Below, piece by piece: positions 1 to 11,636 of a stretch of 64,000 nt of DNA. The stretch is from assembly GCA_003971905.1 (NCBI GenBank), contig RSEE01000157.1, positions 42,895 to 106,894 of the forward strand, read 5' to 3'. How positions within the stretch are numbered: position 1 is the first letter of the stretch; each line of letters begins with the position of its first letter. A program made the position numbers and the translations under genes. This DNA is from Moniliella sp. 'wahieum'. Its lineage: Eukaryota > Basidiomycota > Moniliellomycetes > Moniliellales > Moniliellaceae. The notes under the pieces were generated by a model, which worked only from the letters and a program-made list of their open reading frames with translations, ran no database searches and was not told the origin of the DNA.

Positions 1-1
1 T

Positions 2-2886
2 GTGGTGGAGAGCATCATGGGTTACTTTTCCGACGACCTGGTGCGTGCCGGGGTCACCAAGCACAATTGGCGCAGCAGCCTGAACCAGTGCGCGGCGCGC
101 CCGGCCGAGTGTCTACCGCTGTTTGGTCAACCGCTGAAACCGAATTTGATTCTGGGTGGGATTCCGATCGATGCGCCTCCGGCCGACGCACGTGCGTTGG
201 TGGGCACCTGGGTGGTGGAGAACAGTCTCGATAAGCGCAAGCTCGCCCGTGCCGAGGCATGGGAGCGCGTGCTGCAGGCGTTTTTGCTGGACTTGGCGGG
301 AAAGGCGCCCACGGGGAGCAAGCGCCATCCCTTGGCTCTTCGTGCCAAGCAACTCGGATTGCACGTCTCCTTTAGCACCGGTGTCAGTTTGGAGGAGGAG
401 ATTTCGTCCAGCACCAATACCGACACGGGCATCGTGGCGCTGAGTTATCTTCTCATGCTTCTGTATGCATCCTTGGCCTTGGGCGGAGGCTACGTTCCCG
501 CACGTAGGGTGGACGCCCAGGGTCAGGTTGTGCATTCTACGTTCTGGGGGGACGTGAAGACGGCGCTATCTTGCCGCCCGAGAGGCATTCGTTTGCCGGA
601 CGACATGCTGGATGAGCAAGATGCGCGGGCGAACGCCCGTTCCCGCCTCATTGCCGGCTTCTTTGTCCGTTCCAAGGTCACCCTCGGTCTGTTCGGCATC
701 TTGATTGTTATGGTAGCCATCTCATCGGCGGTGGGGATTTGGTCGGCGCTGGGAGTGCGGATGACTCTGGTGATTGCCGAAGTCATTCCCTTTCTCGTGC
801 TGGCTGTCGGGGTCGACAACATTTTCCTCCTTAGCAACGAGATGGACCGTCAAAACACCCTTTGCAGCACCAGCAACCCGTACTATGATACCCGTGACGA
901 CGACGTCCACGCAAGTTCCCTGGGCGAGAACAACGAGGTGGATGCGATGCAGGCTGGCCATCGGCCTACAGAGTCCATGCCAGCCTTCCACCTCTCTGCA
1001 GAGGAGAGGGCGGCAAGAGCGTTGGCGCGCATTGGGCCGTCAATTGTGCTGAGTGTGTCGATTCAAGTCAGCGCCTTCTTACTGGGCGCGCTGGTTCCCA
1101 TGCCGGCCGTGCGCAACTTTACGCTGTACGCGGCGGGGAGCATGGCGATTGCCGCCCTGTTGCACTGCACCGTCTTTGTCGCTGCGCTTGCGCTAGACGC
1201 ACGACGGAACGAGAGCGAACGGATCGACTGTTTCCCCTGTGTCCGAGCCCGCAAGCCTGCCCACCTGCCGGTCCAAGCGCTCTCGGTAAGCTCTAATACG
1301 GACCTGGTCCCGGAGAGCTGGCTAGCCAAATTTATGCGGGAAACGTACGCTGGCTTCATTGTCCGGCCGAACGTCAAGCGTGTTGCTCTGGCTCTCTTTG
1401 TACTGTTGGGTGCCAGGTCCATTATGCTTACTCACCAGATCCACATGGGCCTCGACCAGCGTCTCGCCCTTCCGCCGCACTCGTACTTGCGGGGGTACTT
1501 TGACGCTGTCGATACTTGGCTCGATGTAGGCCCACCAGTGTACTTTGTCGAGTGGAGGGCGGATACCAAGTTCCGCTATGTCCAGCGGCAGCTGTGCGCA
1601 CGCTTCACCACCTGTGCGCCTTTTTCGGTGGCAAACACGTTGGAAGGCGAGCGCAAGCGCCCCGCATCGTCCTACATCATCGAGCCTGCCGCCAGCTGGA
1701 TCGATGACTTTTTCCAATGGCTCAACCAGCCATCGACAGCTGCTGCCGCGTGCGGATCAACGACCCGTCCAAATTCTGTGCGCCGCGCGATTCCGAGTTC
1801 TCGTGCCGGCCCTGCTTTGAAGGGAGAGAATACAACACCACGCTCCAAGGCTTGCCGGAAGGAGACGAGTTTATGATGTTCTGCGCCAGTGGCTCAAGAG
1901 CCCGACGACGGCCGAATGCCCCCTGGGCGGTGCAGCGTCCTACTCGTCGGCCCTTAGCCTCAAGCGCACCAAACTGAACGCCAAAGAACCCCTCTTGGAC
2001 TTGGCCTTGAACAAGACCGAGGCCGAGTGGGCCTTACAATGTGGCAGGGCCCCCGCCCGGATCGGGAGGACCGCAAGATGAACGTGTTTGCCTCTCACTT
2101 CCGTACCTCGCACGTCCCCCTTCGCTCGCAAGCCGACTTTATCAATGCACTCAAGGCAGCCCGCCGCATTGCCAAGGAGACGAGCGAGCGGTCGGGAGTG
2201 AGATTGTTTGCCTACTCTCTCTTCTACCCTTTCTTTGACCAGTATCTCCACTTGCCCGCGCTGGCGGTGCAAGTGCTTGGATCGGCAGCTGTGGCCATCT
2301 TTGGGATCAGTTATGTGGTGCTGGGCTGCTGGCGGACCGCAGGAGTAATCTTGGTGTGCGTCGCATCAACGTTGCTCGGCGTGGTTGGCTCGATGGGCCG
2401 ATCCGGAATCGAGTTCAACGCGCTGACGCTGGTCAACTTGTCGGTGTGCGCGGCAAGGGGTGGAGTTCTGTGTGCACGTTGCCAAGGCGTTTATGCGTGC
2501 GCCCGGCGACGGCGGGGCAAGCGGGGCGAGGAGCGCATCTGGGAGAAGGAGCGCGAACGGGGGTGCAGGCGGCGGTCGGGGATGTGGGTGCGTCGGTGCT
2601 GACAGGCATCACGGGGACCAAGCTGGTGGGGCTGTCGGTGCTGGGGTGGACAAAGTCGGAGCTACTGAAACTGTACTATGCCAAGATGTGGATGGCGCTC
2701 ATCCAGCTCGGCGTCCTGCATGGCCTCGTGCTCCTGCCTGTTCTCCTCTCCTTCTATGGCGGGCCCAGCAATGCCGGACCGGAGGACGAGAGCGAGGCAC
2801 GCCGCCGTCTGCTCCGGGCGCAGGACAGCAACGCGAGCCGCCCCTTCGCCCCCACCGGTACAGAGGGCGACGAGGACGAGGCGTGA
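2..2886 (+). CDS. NCR1: Niemann-Pick C1-type sterol transporter, C-terminal part (partial, frameshifted)
   Basis: This is the C-terminal portion of an NPC1/Ncr1 protein, which moves sterol out of the vacuole or lysosome lumen across a multi-pass membrane domain. The gene enters from the left edge, so its start is missing. The sterol-sensing domain is clear: FGILIVMVAISSAVGIWSAL is followed by EVIPFLVLAVGVDNIFLLSNE. After it come the second lumenal loop (LDQRLALPPHSYL, VGPPVYFVEW, SWIDDFF) and the last membrane block (SHFRTSHVPLRSQ, LFAYSLFYPFFDQY, GITGTKLVGLSVLG, LHGLVLLPVLLSF). The reading frame changes near 1725, 1875, 2060, 2450, 2508 and 2570. Each change is repaired by restoring one or two bases, mostly in G or C runs. 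Residue conservation across the breaks is good, so assembly indels are more likely than decay. The family is certain; functionality cannot be judged. Confidence 0.93.
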
Positions 2887-3508
2887 GATCCGAGAAGACA
2901 GGGCCGCGCAGGACATATGCGAGCGGAGTTCGGTCGGCACACTGCCCGCCAAGCACCAATGGATTCGCTTCTGGCAAGCTTGAATCGATTCCCACTGACA
3001 TACCTCACATGTAGTCAGCTAGTGTATATTCGACGAGAGTCGATGCGCTCCGTGCCACATCGTCACCAACACCGCCTGGGACAGGTGGTGCTTCACCGCA
3101 GAGCGTCCTTCGCTTCCCGCGAGCCTCGTTCAGGACGTTCAGGCCGCGTTGAGCGTGCCCGAGGTGATTCTCTCAACCCCGCTGATCATCGACCAATGCA
3201 TTACGTTCCGGGGCGATGGTGCAGGCGCGGAGACGAGCGTGATGGGGGGAGGCAGTGCGTAGATGACTTTCCTCGTATATATTGCGCACCACAGCGGGGC
3301 TGCGGCCAATGATAATGAGGCCAACGGCTATCTTATTACCGCTTCTTCTTTGTTGTCCCCTTGGAAGGACCAGACTGTGCTTGCTACGGCATACAAAATG
3401 AGACACCAAAATGACGGGGGGCAGGGAGCAAGTAGGATTCGATGAAAGAGACCAGATAAGTGTTACATGACAGTGCGTGCAGCCCAACTGCGCGGAAAGC
3501 GCCTTTTC
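2887..3508. other. convergent intergenic spacer NCR1/NOP7
   Basis: This 0.6 kb gap lies between the 3' ends of two convergent genes. It holds only short shadow reading frames. I see no RNA gene or repeat in it. Confidence 0.6.
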
Positions 3509-5496
3509 TTACTGGCGCTTGGCTTGCTTGGCCAAACGCTTTTTCTTGTCGGCCAAGACCTTGGCCTCCTCCGAGCGCCGCTCTGCTTTGCGCTGGACAG
3601 AGGCGTGGATCTTGCGCTGCTTGTTGGACAAGAGCATGGTCGACATCTTTTGTGCTTCCGCTTCATCTGCCGCCTCCTGCTCCGCCACACTCTTCTTCTT
3701 GTTCGCCCCCTTGTTCTTCTTGGCCTCCGCCAGGGCAGTCTTACGCGCTGCCTGGTACGCCTTGCGCAACGTCTCCACCTCCGCCTCGCCACCGACAGCC
3801 TCGGCCTCGAGCTCGGCCTCGTCCAACAAGCTCTCCTCCAGCGGGTTGGCCAGGAGCGCTTTCCGTGCGGGCCGGTTGATCGCGACCTGCTTGTCTGCCG
3901 CCTGCTCTTCGTCGGACGCCTCGGACTCGGACTCGGACTCGGATTCGGACTCGGATTCGGACTCGGACTCTGCTTGGGCCTCGGCCTGGTCCAGGCCAGC
4001 CTCGGCGGGCACGTACCCGCCCGCGGCGCGCACCGCCTCGTTGTCTACAAACGGCGACAAGTGGGGCGGCAAGGCCTTGCCCGGCGCGTACGGCTCGGTG
4101 GGGAGCAAGGTGCGCGCGTTGGCCGAGTCAATGAGCCATTGGGGTTGAATAAAGGTGCGTGCGCCGCCGTACCGGGCCGGGTCGTAGGGGTTGGTGCCCT
4201 TGGCTGGGACGGGGCGATCGATAATGTGGTGGGTGATCCGCGGGTCCGTCTCGCTCAATGCCGAGCCGGCACCGACGACCGCGTCCCACCCAATGTGGGA
4301 TGCGTCGGCGCCAAAGCAGCGGAGGACAAATTCCAGCAGCGCACGCGGCGTCTCGCGAGAAAGGTAAAAGTAGTAAGGCTGGAACACGTTCAAGCTCTTT
4401 TCCTCCTTGGAGTTCTGCGCCTCGAGCTGGGCCAGGGTGGTGAGCTGCGCCGGGTCAGCGGCGGCGGCAGCCGTGTCCAACTTGGAAGGGTGAGCAACAA
4501 ATTCCTCGTCTTCGTCCTTGTTCTGACCAGCCGTGGCAGCCTCGACCATGGCCTCGTCCTCGTCCGCCTCGACATTGGCCTTGTTAATGGCTTGGATCTC
4601 CTTTTCAACGTCCTTGGCCGACACGCTGGACTTGGCCGCTCGGGTGGAAGCGGCAGGCTTGGGGCCCTGGAGCACCTGCGCATTCTTCTCGGTGAGCGTG
4701 ATGGAACCCATGCCAGCACCAGCGTCCTCCTTGGCCTTGTCCAGCGGCGGCGGGTACACCAGGTTCTCATCCTTGTACAGCTTGAACAGAACAAAGCCCG
4801 ACAAGGTCTGGTACAGGTCGAGGAAGGTGACCATGATGCGGAAGTCGACATCGTCTGGTACATTTTGAGTAAAAGGTAAGGGACAAGCCAGGTGACCACT
4901 TGGCCCTTGACCTCCGCTTGCAGATAAACACCCTTGATGGACAGGAAGACCTTGCGAAGCGCATGCGCATGCATGCACCACACCTGCCACTCGGTCATGA
5001 GGCGCGAGCACCGCTCAATCAGCTTGTGGTTCACAATGCGCCCGCCCTCGGCGCCGGGGTGAGCGGGAGGTGAGAAAAGAGACTGAGCATCGACAGGGCA
5101 TCGTCCATGTCGTGCAGCGCCTCGGTAAAGCTGGGGTAGCGCTCGCGGATGAGGTGGTCGAGCTTGATGACGGGCCGCTCGAGCTGGTCGATGGACTGGG
5201 CCAGCGCATAGTTCTGCCGGCCAATGGCGCGCGAGAGACGCTTGGCAAAGGCCTTGTGGTCGCGTAGGTGCTGGAGCACAGGCTCGTGGAGAAGGAACTG
5301 GATGTCCTTGGCGTAGTAGAAGGTGGCCTGCTGGCGGCCGCACGCTTGGCGTGGCGGGGCTGGCGGGGGAAGACGCCCTTGAGGATGCACAGCCGGCGGA
5401 AGTCCGAGAGGCTCACCTGGAGCTTCTTGAGCGGGCGTTGCGCGTGACGTAGTTCTTGGTCGCGCCGACCTTTCCGCGCTTCTGCATCGACCCCAT
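3509..5496 (-). CDS. NOP7: Pescadillo homolog, 60S ribosome biogenesis factor (frameshifted)
   Basis: Pescadillo/Nop7 is the scaffold of the PeBoW (Nop7-Erb1-Ytm1) complex that matures 27S pre-rRNA in the nucleolus. The start at 5496 gives [20 protein letters not shown], the family's invariant opening. Next come [70 protein letters not shown] and the YPPP motif. A BRCT domain lies around 4100-4450 ([30 protein letters not shown]). The C-terminus has a Ser-Glu run at about 3918-3970, then a Lys/Ala-rich coiled coil and a basic tail. Single-base frame breaks occur near 5450, 5335, 5060 and 4885, while the last 450 or so codons are uninterrupted. No spliceosomal intron is needed. The gene diverges from FUM1. 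Confidence 0.94.
3918..3970. repeat. hexanucleotide repeat coding a Ser-Glu run
   Basis: A run of near-perfect GGACTC/GGATTC hexamers inside NOP7 encodes alternating Ser and Glu on the reverse strand. It would be an acidic stretch and probably a casein-kinase-2-type target. Such runs are length-variable between isolates. Confidence 0.8.
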
Positions 5497-6033
5497 CGTG
5501 CAAACGGAGCTGGGGGGGGGTGGTGGGGGCTGGATGGCCGCGGCCGCCGGCCGAACAGGCGTGTTGGCCAGAGAAAAAAATTGGAGGGCGGAACGGGGCA
5601 CGCCCCCGCGCGGCTATTCCGCCCGGCGTAGGCCTCGCGGGTTGCACCGATAGCCCATGGCCCAGGCGCGCATGACACATGGCATGCATGACACATGGCG
5701 CATGACATAAGGGCTAATCGGTGCAAGCGCCGCTGGGCCGGGTGCGGTGCATGTGAGAGCCATGGTGGCTGCTCGGCCAGCTGGCACACGCACACCCGGC
5801 CGCCGCACCCCGCAGCACCTCTGCCTTCTGGCCGCCGGGAACATCCGGAACGGCAGCCCAGCAGTGTGCTGCGCCCCCGCTCTCACCCGCTCTTATGTCA
5901 CAGTGGCTGGTCGCTGGCCAGCTGGCTATCCATCGGAGCTGGCACTTGTGTTGCGTTCGCTTGCTTCTGCTTCCGCTTCTGCTTCTGCTTCTGCTTCCCC
6001 ACCACCCCAGCCCTTCCCCCCGTGTTGTCCGCC
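5497..6033. promoter_or_regulatory. divergent promoter region NOP7/FUM1
   Basis: About 540 bp separate the two divergent start codons, so both promoters should lie here. The FUM1 side carries a pyrimidine-rich leader with tandem GCTTCT units (about 5961-5999), typical of fungal 5' leaders. There is no clear TATA box. Confidence 0.45.
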
Positions 6034-7620
6034 ATGGTCCGCATGCTCCTCCGCCCGGCTCTTGCCACTGCCTCCAAGGTGCGTACCCAACGCCAGCGCC
6101 TCCTCTCCCCCACGCACTAACCACGCCCTCCCTCGCAGGCCCGCCTGCCCGCCGCTCGCACCGCCGCCCTGGCCCGCCCGCTTGCGGTGCGTGGCCTGGC
6201 CACGTCCGCCCCTGCGCTGGCGGTGCGTGTGGAGAAGGACACGTTCGGCCCGCTCGAGGTGCCTGCCGACAAGTACTGGGGTGCCCAGACGCAGCGCTCG
6301 CTGCAGAACTTTGACATTGGCGGCGAGCGCGAACGGATGCCTGTGCCACTGATCAAGGCGTTTGGTGTGCTGAAGAAGGCGGCGGCGCATGTCAACAAGA
6401 CCTACGGTCTGGACCCGAAGATTGCCGATGTCATCTCGACGGCGGCAGACGAGGTGATCTCGGGCAAGTTGGTGGACAACTTCCCCCTCGTTGTCTTCCA
6501 GACCGGCTCGGGCACCCAGACCAACATGAACACCAACGAGGTCATTGCCAACCGTGCGATCGAGCTGTTGGGCGGCCAGTTGGGCTCCAAGACGCCCGTG
6601 CACCCCAACGACCACGTCAACATGTCTCAGTCTTCCAACGACACCTTCCCCACTGCGATGCACGTGTCGGCGGTGCTGGAGATCACGCAGGAACTGCTCC
6701 CTTCGCTCAAGGAGCTGCACCAGGCTCTCCACGCCAAGGCGGAATCGTTCAAGGACATTATCAAGATTGGCCGCACGCACTTGCAAGACGCAACGCCGCT
6801 CACGCTTGGCCAGGAATTTTCCGGATACGTTCAGCAAGTGGAGAATGGCATTGCCCGCGTCGAGGCGTCCCTGCCTTTCCTCCGCCAGCTTGCTCAGGGA
6901 GGCACCGCGGTCGGCACTGGGCTGAACACGTTCAAGGGCTTTGATGTGGCTGTTGCTGCTGAGATCTCCAAGCTGACCGGCGAGCACTTTGAGACGGCAC
7001 CCAACAAGTTTGAGGCGCTGGCGGCGCACGATGCCGTGGTCGCAGCGTCGGGTGCGCTCAACACGGTGGCTGTGTCGCTGATGAAGATTGCCAACGACAT
7101 TCGTTATCTCGGCTCGGGCCCTCGCTGCGGCCTGGGCGAACTGCACCTGCCCGAGAACGAGCCCGGGTCGTCGATCATGCCGGGTAAGGTCAACCCGACG
7201 CAGTGCGAGGCGCTGACCATGGTCGCGGCCCAGGTGATTGGCAACCACACGGCCATCACCGTCGCCGGTTCGTACGGCCAGTTTGAGCTGAACGTGTTCA
7301 AGCCGGTGCTGATCCGCAACCTGCTGTCGTCGGTGCGCCTGCTTTCGGACGGTGCTCGCTCCTTCACCAAGAACTGTGTGGTGGGCATTGAGGCCAACAA
7401 GAAGCGCATCGACACGCTCCTCCACGAGTCGCTGATGCTTGCCACCATCCTCAACTCGACGCTGGGCTACGACAATGTGGCCAAGGCAGCCAAGAAGGCG
7501 CACGCGGAAGACCTGACGCTGAAGCAGTCGGTTGTCGAGCTTGGTCTGCTCACCCCGGAGCAGTTTGACGACAAGGTGCGCCCCGAGCTCATGATTGGCC
7601 CCAAGGACGTGCCCAAGTAA
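6034..7620 (+). CDS. FUM1: fumarate hydratase class II, mitochondrial precursor
   Basis: This enzyme interconverts fumarate and L-malate in the citric acid cycle. Exon 1 (6034-6078) encodes [16 protein letters not shown] 60 bp intron (6079-6138, GTGCGT..CAG with CTAAC) separates it from exon 2. The joined product is 508 residues. Its first 45 or so residues are rich in Arg and Ala and lack acidic residues, as in a mitochondrial leader. The mature start ([20 protein letters not shown]) is standard. Active-site motifs are present: [28 protein letters not shown] and the family signature [11 protein letters not shown] near residue 358. The frame is intact throughout, unlike several neighbours. 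ATG 6034 is chosen because it supplies the leader and splices in phase. Confidence 0.97.
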
Positions 7621-8965
7621 ACTGCTCGGGCAAGCATCCTGATGGCGCGCCTGCTCGTGTGGCCATCCCCCTTGGCTTCAGGGGGAATGGACAGAGAGCA
7701 GCTCGTTTGCAATTCATATACATGCGTCCTACCTACTCCCACAATGGTATCAATGACGAGGACATCGGGCAGCCATAGAGGCACTCCAGGCACCTAACGA
7801 AGATGTGAGCGCACGTGATGGTGCACGTGACCCGCACGTGTGCTTGCTTGGCGCATGCTTGATGCGATTGCACCGACTAAGCACTAAGCCTTAGAGCTTA
7901 GGCTTAGCGCTACGCTTCGCAGCGTCGGGTGAGCCTCAGGCTGAGCTCAGCGTGCCCAGCGCCAAGCGCCAAGCGGTGGCACAACAGCGCTTGTGCGCCC
8001 TCGAGCGTCGCTTCCTCGTGTCACCGTGACATCTGTCACGCATCACATGCCACATGTCGATGTGACGTCGAGGCGGTTGGCCCAGGCTGCCGCGGTGCGC
8101 CGCCACGCGCAACGGCCGCAACGCACGGGGGTATTGCCGGATGCCTCGTCTCGTCTCGCGTCTTGCCTGGTACGGCCGGCCGCAGTCGCCGGTTTCTGTG
8201 TTCTGTCCGTCCCTGTCGCGACCATTACTCATCGATCATCGCCGTCCTAGTCATCGCTTGCCCTTCGCTCCACTCGGTCCTGCCGTAGGTTGGGCCTTAT
8301 CGATTATCGATTATCGGCCTTGCCACTCTCGACGTCGGCTCTGGTCCATCTTACTAGTTCCTCGGCTCTGCGCAGGCAGAGCGATCAGGGCCGCAGGCCT
8401 CAGGCGGGTCGGGAGTTCCGAGGTGTGCGTTCTAGTCCCCCTCTCTTCCCTGCTGGGTGTTTTGAGGCGTGTCACATGTCACATGCCATGGCAAGTTCGC
8501 TGCGTCCAACCCGATGTACCGGTCTGCAAGAGAAATGAAATGTGGGGCAAGAAGAATTGAGAGAAGAGAGGAGATCGTCAAGCGGATGGGAGGAGGAGGC
8601 GGAACAAGGGGAAGGGAAGGGGAAGGGGAAAGGGTGAGGGTAGGGATCTCGGCAGGGACGAATCAAGTCGAGTGCGGGAGAAGAACGAGAACAGCGATAC
8701 AGACGAGACGGGGCATCGACTGGGCCATCCGACGATGGCGCTAGTTGAGGCAGTAGCAGGGCCGCTATTGGTCCAATCATCCTCAGTCCCCGTACGCCTT
8801 TCGAAAGGAAACAAAAACTTAGGAAAGGCGGTGGAGGGTGGGCAAGGGGGGGGTAGGGCAGTAGGCACCGAAGGGGCAGATGATGCGGTGCCTTCCAGCT
8901 AGGTGAGAAAGGGTGTGGGTAAGGCAAGGGACAGCAAAGGCCGGAACGAGAAGGGAGGGGGGGTA
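7621..8965. other. intergenic region, no gene seen
   Basis: The convergent 3' ends of FUM1 and RAC1 flank 1.3 kb. It contains small inverted GC-rich motifs (for example the GCTTAGG/CCTTAG cluster near 7885) and purine-rich runs near 8590-8650. No protein family or RNA gene was recognised. Confidence 0.5.
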
Positions 8966-9616
8966 TCATAGAATGCGGCAATTGTTCTTCTTTCTTTGCT
9001 TTCGCGGAGCCGGAGCGAGAACAGAGCGGATGGCCTCATCAAACACTCCCTTGAGTCCTTTTGGGTCAACGCCGAACATTCCATGTACTTGATGGCACCA
9101 ATCTCACGCGCCAGCTGCGATCCCTGGGCAAAAGTAAGAGGTGCCATGCGGCGCTCACGCAGCTTGGCATTCGTCTCGGGGTCGTCGCGCAAGTCGAGCT
9201 TAGTGCCCACAAGCACGGCGGGGACCTGGGGCGCATGGTGGGTAATTTCAGGCCACCACTTGGTCTTGACATTCTCAAACGACGGAGGCGACACGAGACT
9301 GAAGCAGATCAAAAAGACATCAGTCTGGGGATAGCTGAGCGGGCGCAGGCGATCGTAATCCTCTTGCCCGGCCGTATCCCACAGGCCCAGCACGACGGGT
9401 TTGCCGTCGACCATGACCTGAGCCGAGTAGTTTTCAAAATGGTCGGAAGATATTCGCTAGGGAAAGCATTGGTCGTATAGGAGATGAGCAGGCATGTCTT
9501 TCCGACCGCACCATCGCCAACGACGACACCTTGGGAGGCGGAGGGAAGGCAGGGGGCGGGGTCAGCAGCAGGGCAGCAGCGGCAGATAGGAAAGACGCAC
9601 ACTTGATGGTCTGCAT
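8966..9616 (-). CDS. RAC1: Rac-type Rho GTPase (two apparent frameshifts)
   Basis: Rac controls actin polarity, hyphal growth and NADPH oxidase through GTP/GDP switching at the plasma membrane. Exon 1 (9616-9601) encodes MQTIK. A 71 bp intron (9600-9530) interrupts the Cys codon that follows. Exon 2 has the P-loop GDGAVGKT, switch I (with Glu in FENY), [29 protein letters not shown] and ECSALTQK. The Rac-like residues [21 protein letters not shown] and LICFSLVSP favour Rac over Cdc42. The C-terminus is a basic stretch ending in CRIL, a geranylgeranyl-type CAAX box. Two single-base losses break the frame: in a T run near 9440 and in an A/G run near 9062. With both restored the product is about 193 residues, the family length. 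Confidence 0.93.
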
Positions 9617-11432
9617 CGTGGGCAGAAAGAGTTGCTTTGCGGCTGAGGTGTGTGGGAGGGGGGGGGCAGGAGCAGGAGCAGAAGCAGCGAGGGCGAGCTG
9701 GGAAGGTGGATGGCAAGGTGGGTAGAGAAAGGAGCTGAAACTGAAGGCGAAGCTTAGCGGGAGGCATAGGTGACGTGTGATGGGTGACACGCGTGAGCGG
9801 GGATGCATGATGGGTGGTGAGCGAGTGCATGGTTGCGTGGTTGCATGATGATAACTGTTTAAACTTTCATTTATTGCTCACCGTGTCAACGTCGAGTGGG
9901 TGAGCATGAGTACGTTCAGTGTTGAATGTTGAACGTTCAAGTTGAGCGTTGAATATGAACGTTGAGACTGAGTTCAATATCAACATTGAGGGTACTGAGG
10001 GTACTGAGGTACTTGAGTGCTGGGCGCTGGCGAGGCACGGGTGAGCGGGTGAGGCTGGTGCTGGGTTCCCGTTCGAGCTGGGTGCTCGGGTACTCCGACC
10101 GGGTACTCTGAGATGCGGCTGCCTCGGGATCGTCACGGGTCGGCTGGTGGCTGGCGAGGTGCGGGCAAGGCGGTGGGGATGTGCGGACCACCAGGCTGGC
10201 GCGGTGCCTCGGTGCCGGGCAGCCCCGCTCGCTGCCAGAGTGGCTGGGGCGGACCAGGCCGTGTGCCGCCTTGGGCAGCTCACAATGCACAATGAGAAAG
10301 AATGCATGATGTACCATGCTGATGCATGGTGTCGATCGATCATCGATCACCGGTCGCCACTGCCTGGCCGTGTTTAAGCGTGTAAGTCAAACGTTGAACG
10401 TTTTGAACTCAACCGGCCTCTATCGCAGAGTCGATAGGCGCTAGGCAAACTATCGTGCGAACACGGATCGGGCACCGACTTCCTCTCTCACATGTCACAG
10501 CCGCACCCTACCACATCTCCTCTTCGACTGGATTGAACATCGCATCTTACCGCCATCGCTGTCGTCTGTAGGCGTGGCAAAGAAATCCACACATACAGCG
10601 GTGTTCGCATTCACCACAGCAACACCCCTCCTTCGCCACTCTGTTCTATCTGACATTCCCTTTTACACAGGCTGATTCTTTTCCCTCCCCGTGTGGGCGG
10701 GCTTTCCTCTCTACATGGACCTTCCCGCTTCATCTCCACTCCTTCTGCCGCCCGAGATCTGACGCAGTCAGGCAATGAAAGAAGGAGTGAATCTCTTCTA
10801 TGATCATATTATACCCTCGTCAACGTCCTTTGTTTCTTCGCTTGCGTGCCCCATCCTTCCCCTGTATATCTTCCACATAGCTTCCAAAACTGCGACGCCA
10901 TATGTTATATGAAAACACACTATAAGCCACCTCACCGTGGTAGAGACGACATCTGATGATCAAGTCCCTATACTATTCAAAAGGCGCTACTACTATACTG
11001 CTATGACTTAACCCATACATAGTGTAAGAACCATCCCGGGACAGCCGAGCTCTCTGGTGAGAGCGTGTCAGTTCAAAGCATCCATGAAGAGCCACTGACG
11101 GTGCGGTCGATGCACACTCCGTTAGTATAGAACTAAACATAGCGTGGCGAGCAACACACACTAACCCAGAGGATGTGAGGAAAGGCATCGGGAAACACCA
11201 CAAAAGTCGGACCGTCGGTAGTTCAATACACCCAATTTCCGCACATTTTTCTCATTCACATATCATATTAGCGCCATGTGCAGTCATTTGTCTCCTGTAA
11301 GAACAACGGCCACGGGCGCTCTCTTCTGAGTATATACCCAGACGCCATCCATGTATGTTTTTGCGAGAAACGTATCACACAAGATGAGGAGTGGCCAGAT
11401 CGTCAATCTTTTTTGGCCCCCATACGAGGGGA
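9617..11432. other. repeat-rich intergenic region
   Basis: This 1.8 kb stretch has no recognised gene. From about 9890 to 10420 it is built of degenerate GTTGAACGTT/AACGTTCA-like motifs and ATGATGCATG-like steps. From 10450 to 11400 it is plain lower-GC sequence. It starts upstream of RAC1 and ends at the hairpin pair near the Helitron helicase fragment. Confidence 0.5.
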
Positions 11433-11477
11433 CCAACCGGGCCGTAGGCCCGGTTGGCTGGGGCTTCGCTCCAGCCT
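11433..11477. repeat. two overlapping GC-rich hairpins
   Basis: An 11 bp perfect inverted repeat (CCAACCGGGCC at 11433-11443, 3 nt loop, GGCCCGGTTGG at 11447-11457) is followed at once by a second one (GGCTGG..CCAGCC, about 11456-11477). They lie about 180 bp downstream of the reverse-strand helicase stop. Helitrons carry a 3' hairpin, but I do not see the usual CTRR terminus just after it on that strand. Confidence 0.6.
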
Positions 11478-11636
11478 GTCCTGTTAGCTTTTGTGTTTGG
11501 AAGTTGTTGTGCATGATTATATGTGTCTGTGGCATTGGTTTGGAGCCATGGCAGGCTGTTTTTCAAAGGCAGGAGGTTCATTATCGAAGGCATGTTCAGG
11601 TTCATAAAAAAGGCTAAAGAGTCAGGCTTCTCAGAG

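Noticed and set aside
1717-1977. Programmed ribosomal frameshifting in NCR1
   Set aside because: There are several shifts per gene in many unrelated genes and no slippery-site plus pseudoknot pattern; single-base loss explains all of them.
3467-4879. 470-codon plus-strand frame over NOP7
   Set aside because: Its composition is the antisense of the pescadillo C-terminal half, with no independent family motif.
5926-7503. 525-codon open frame on the reverse strand across FUM1
   Set aside because: It is the antisense shadow of the fumarase coding sequence in GC-rich DNA; the plus-strand product is a near-perfect family member.
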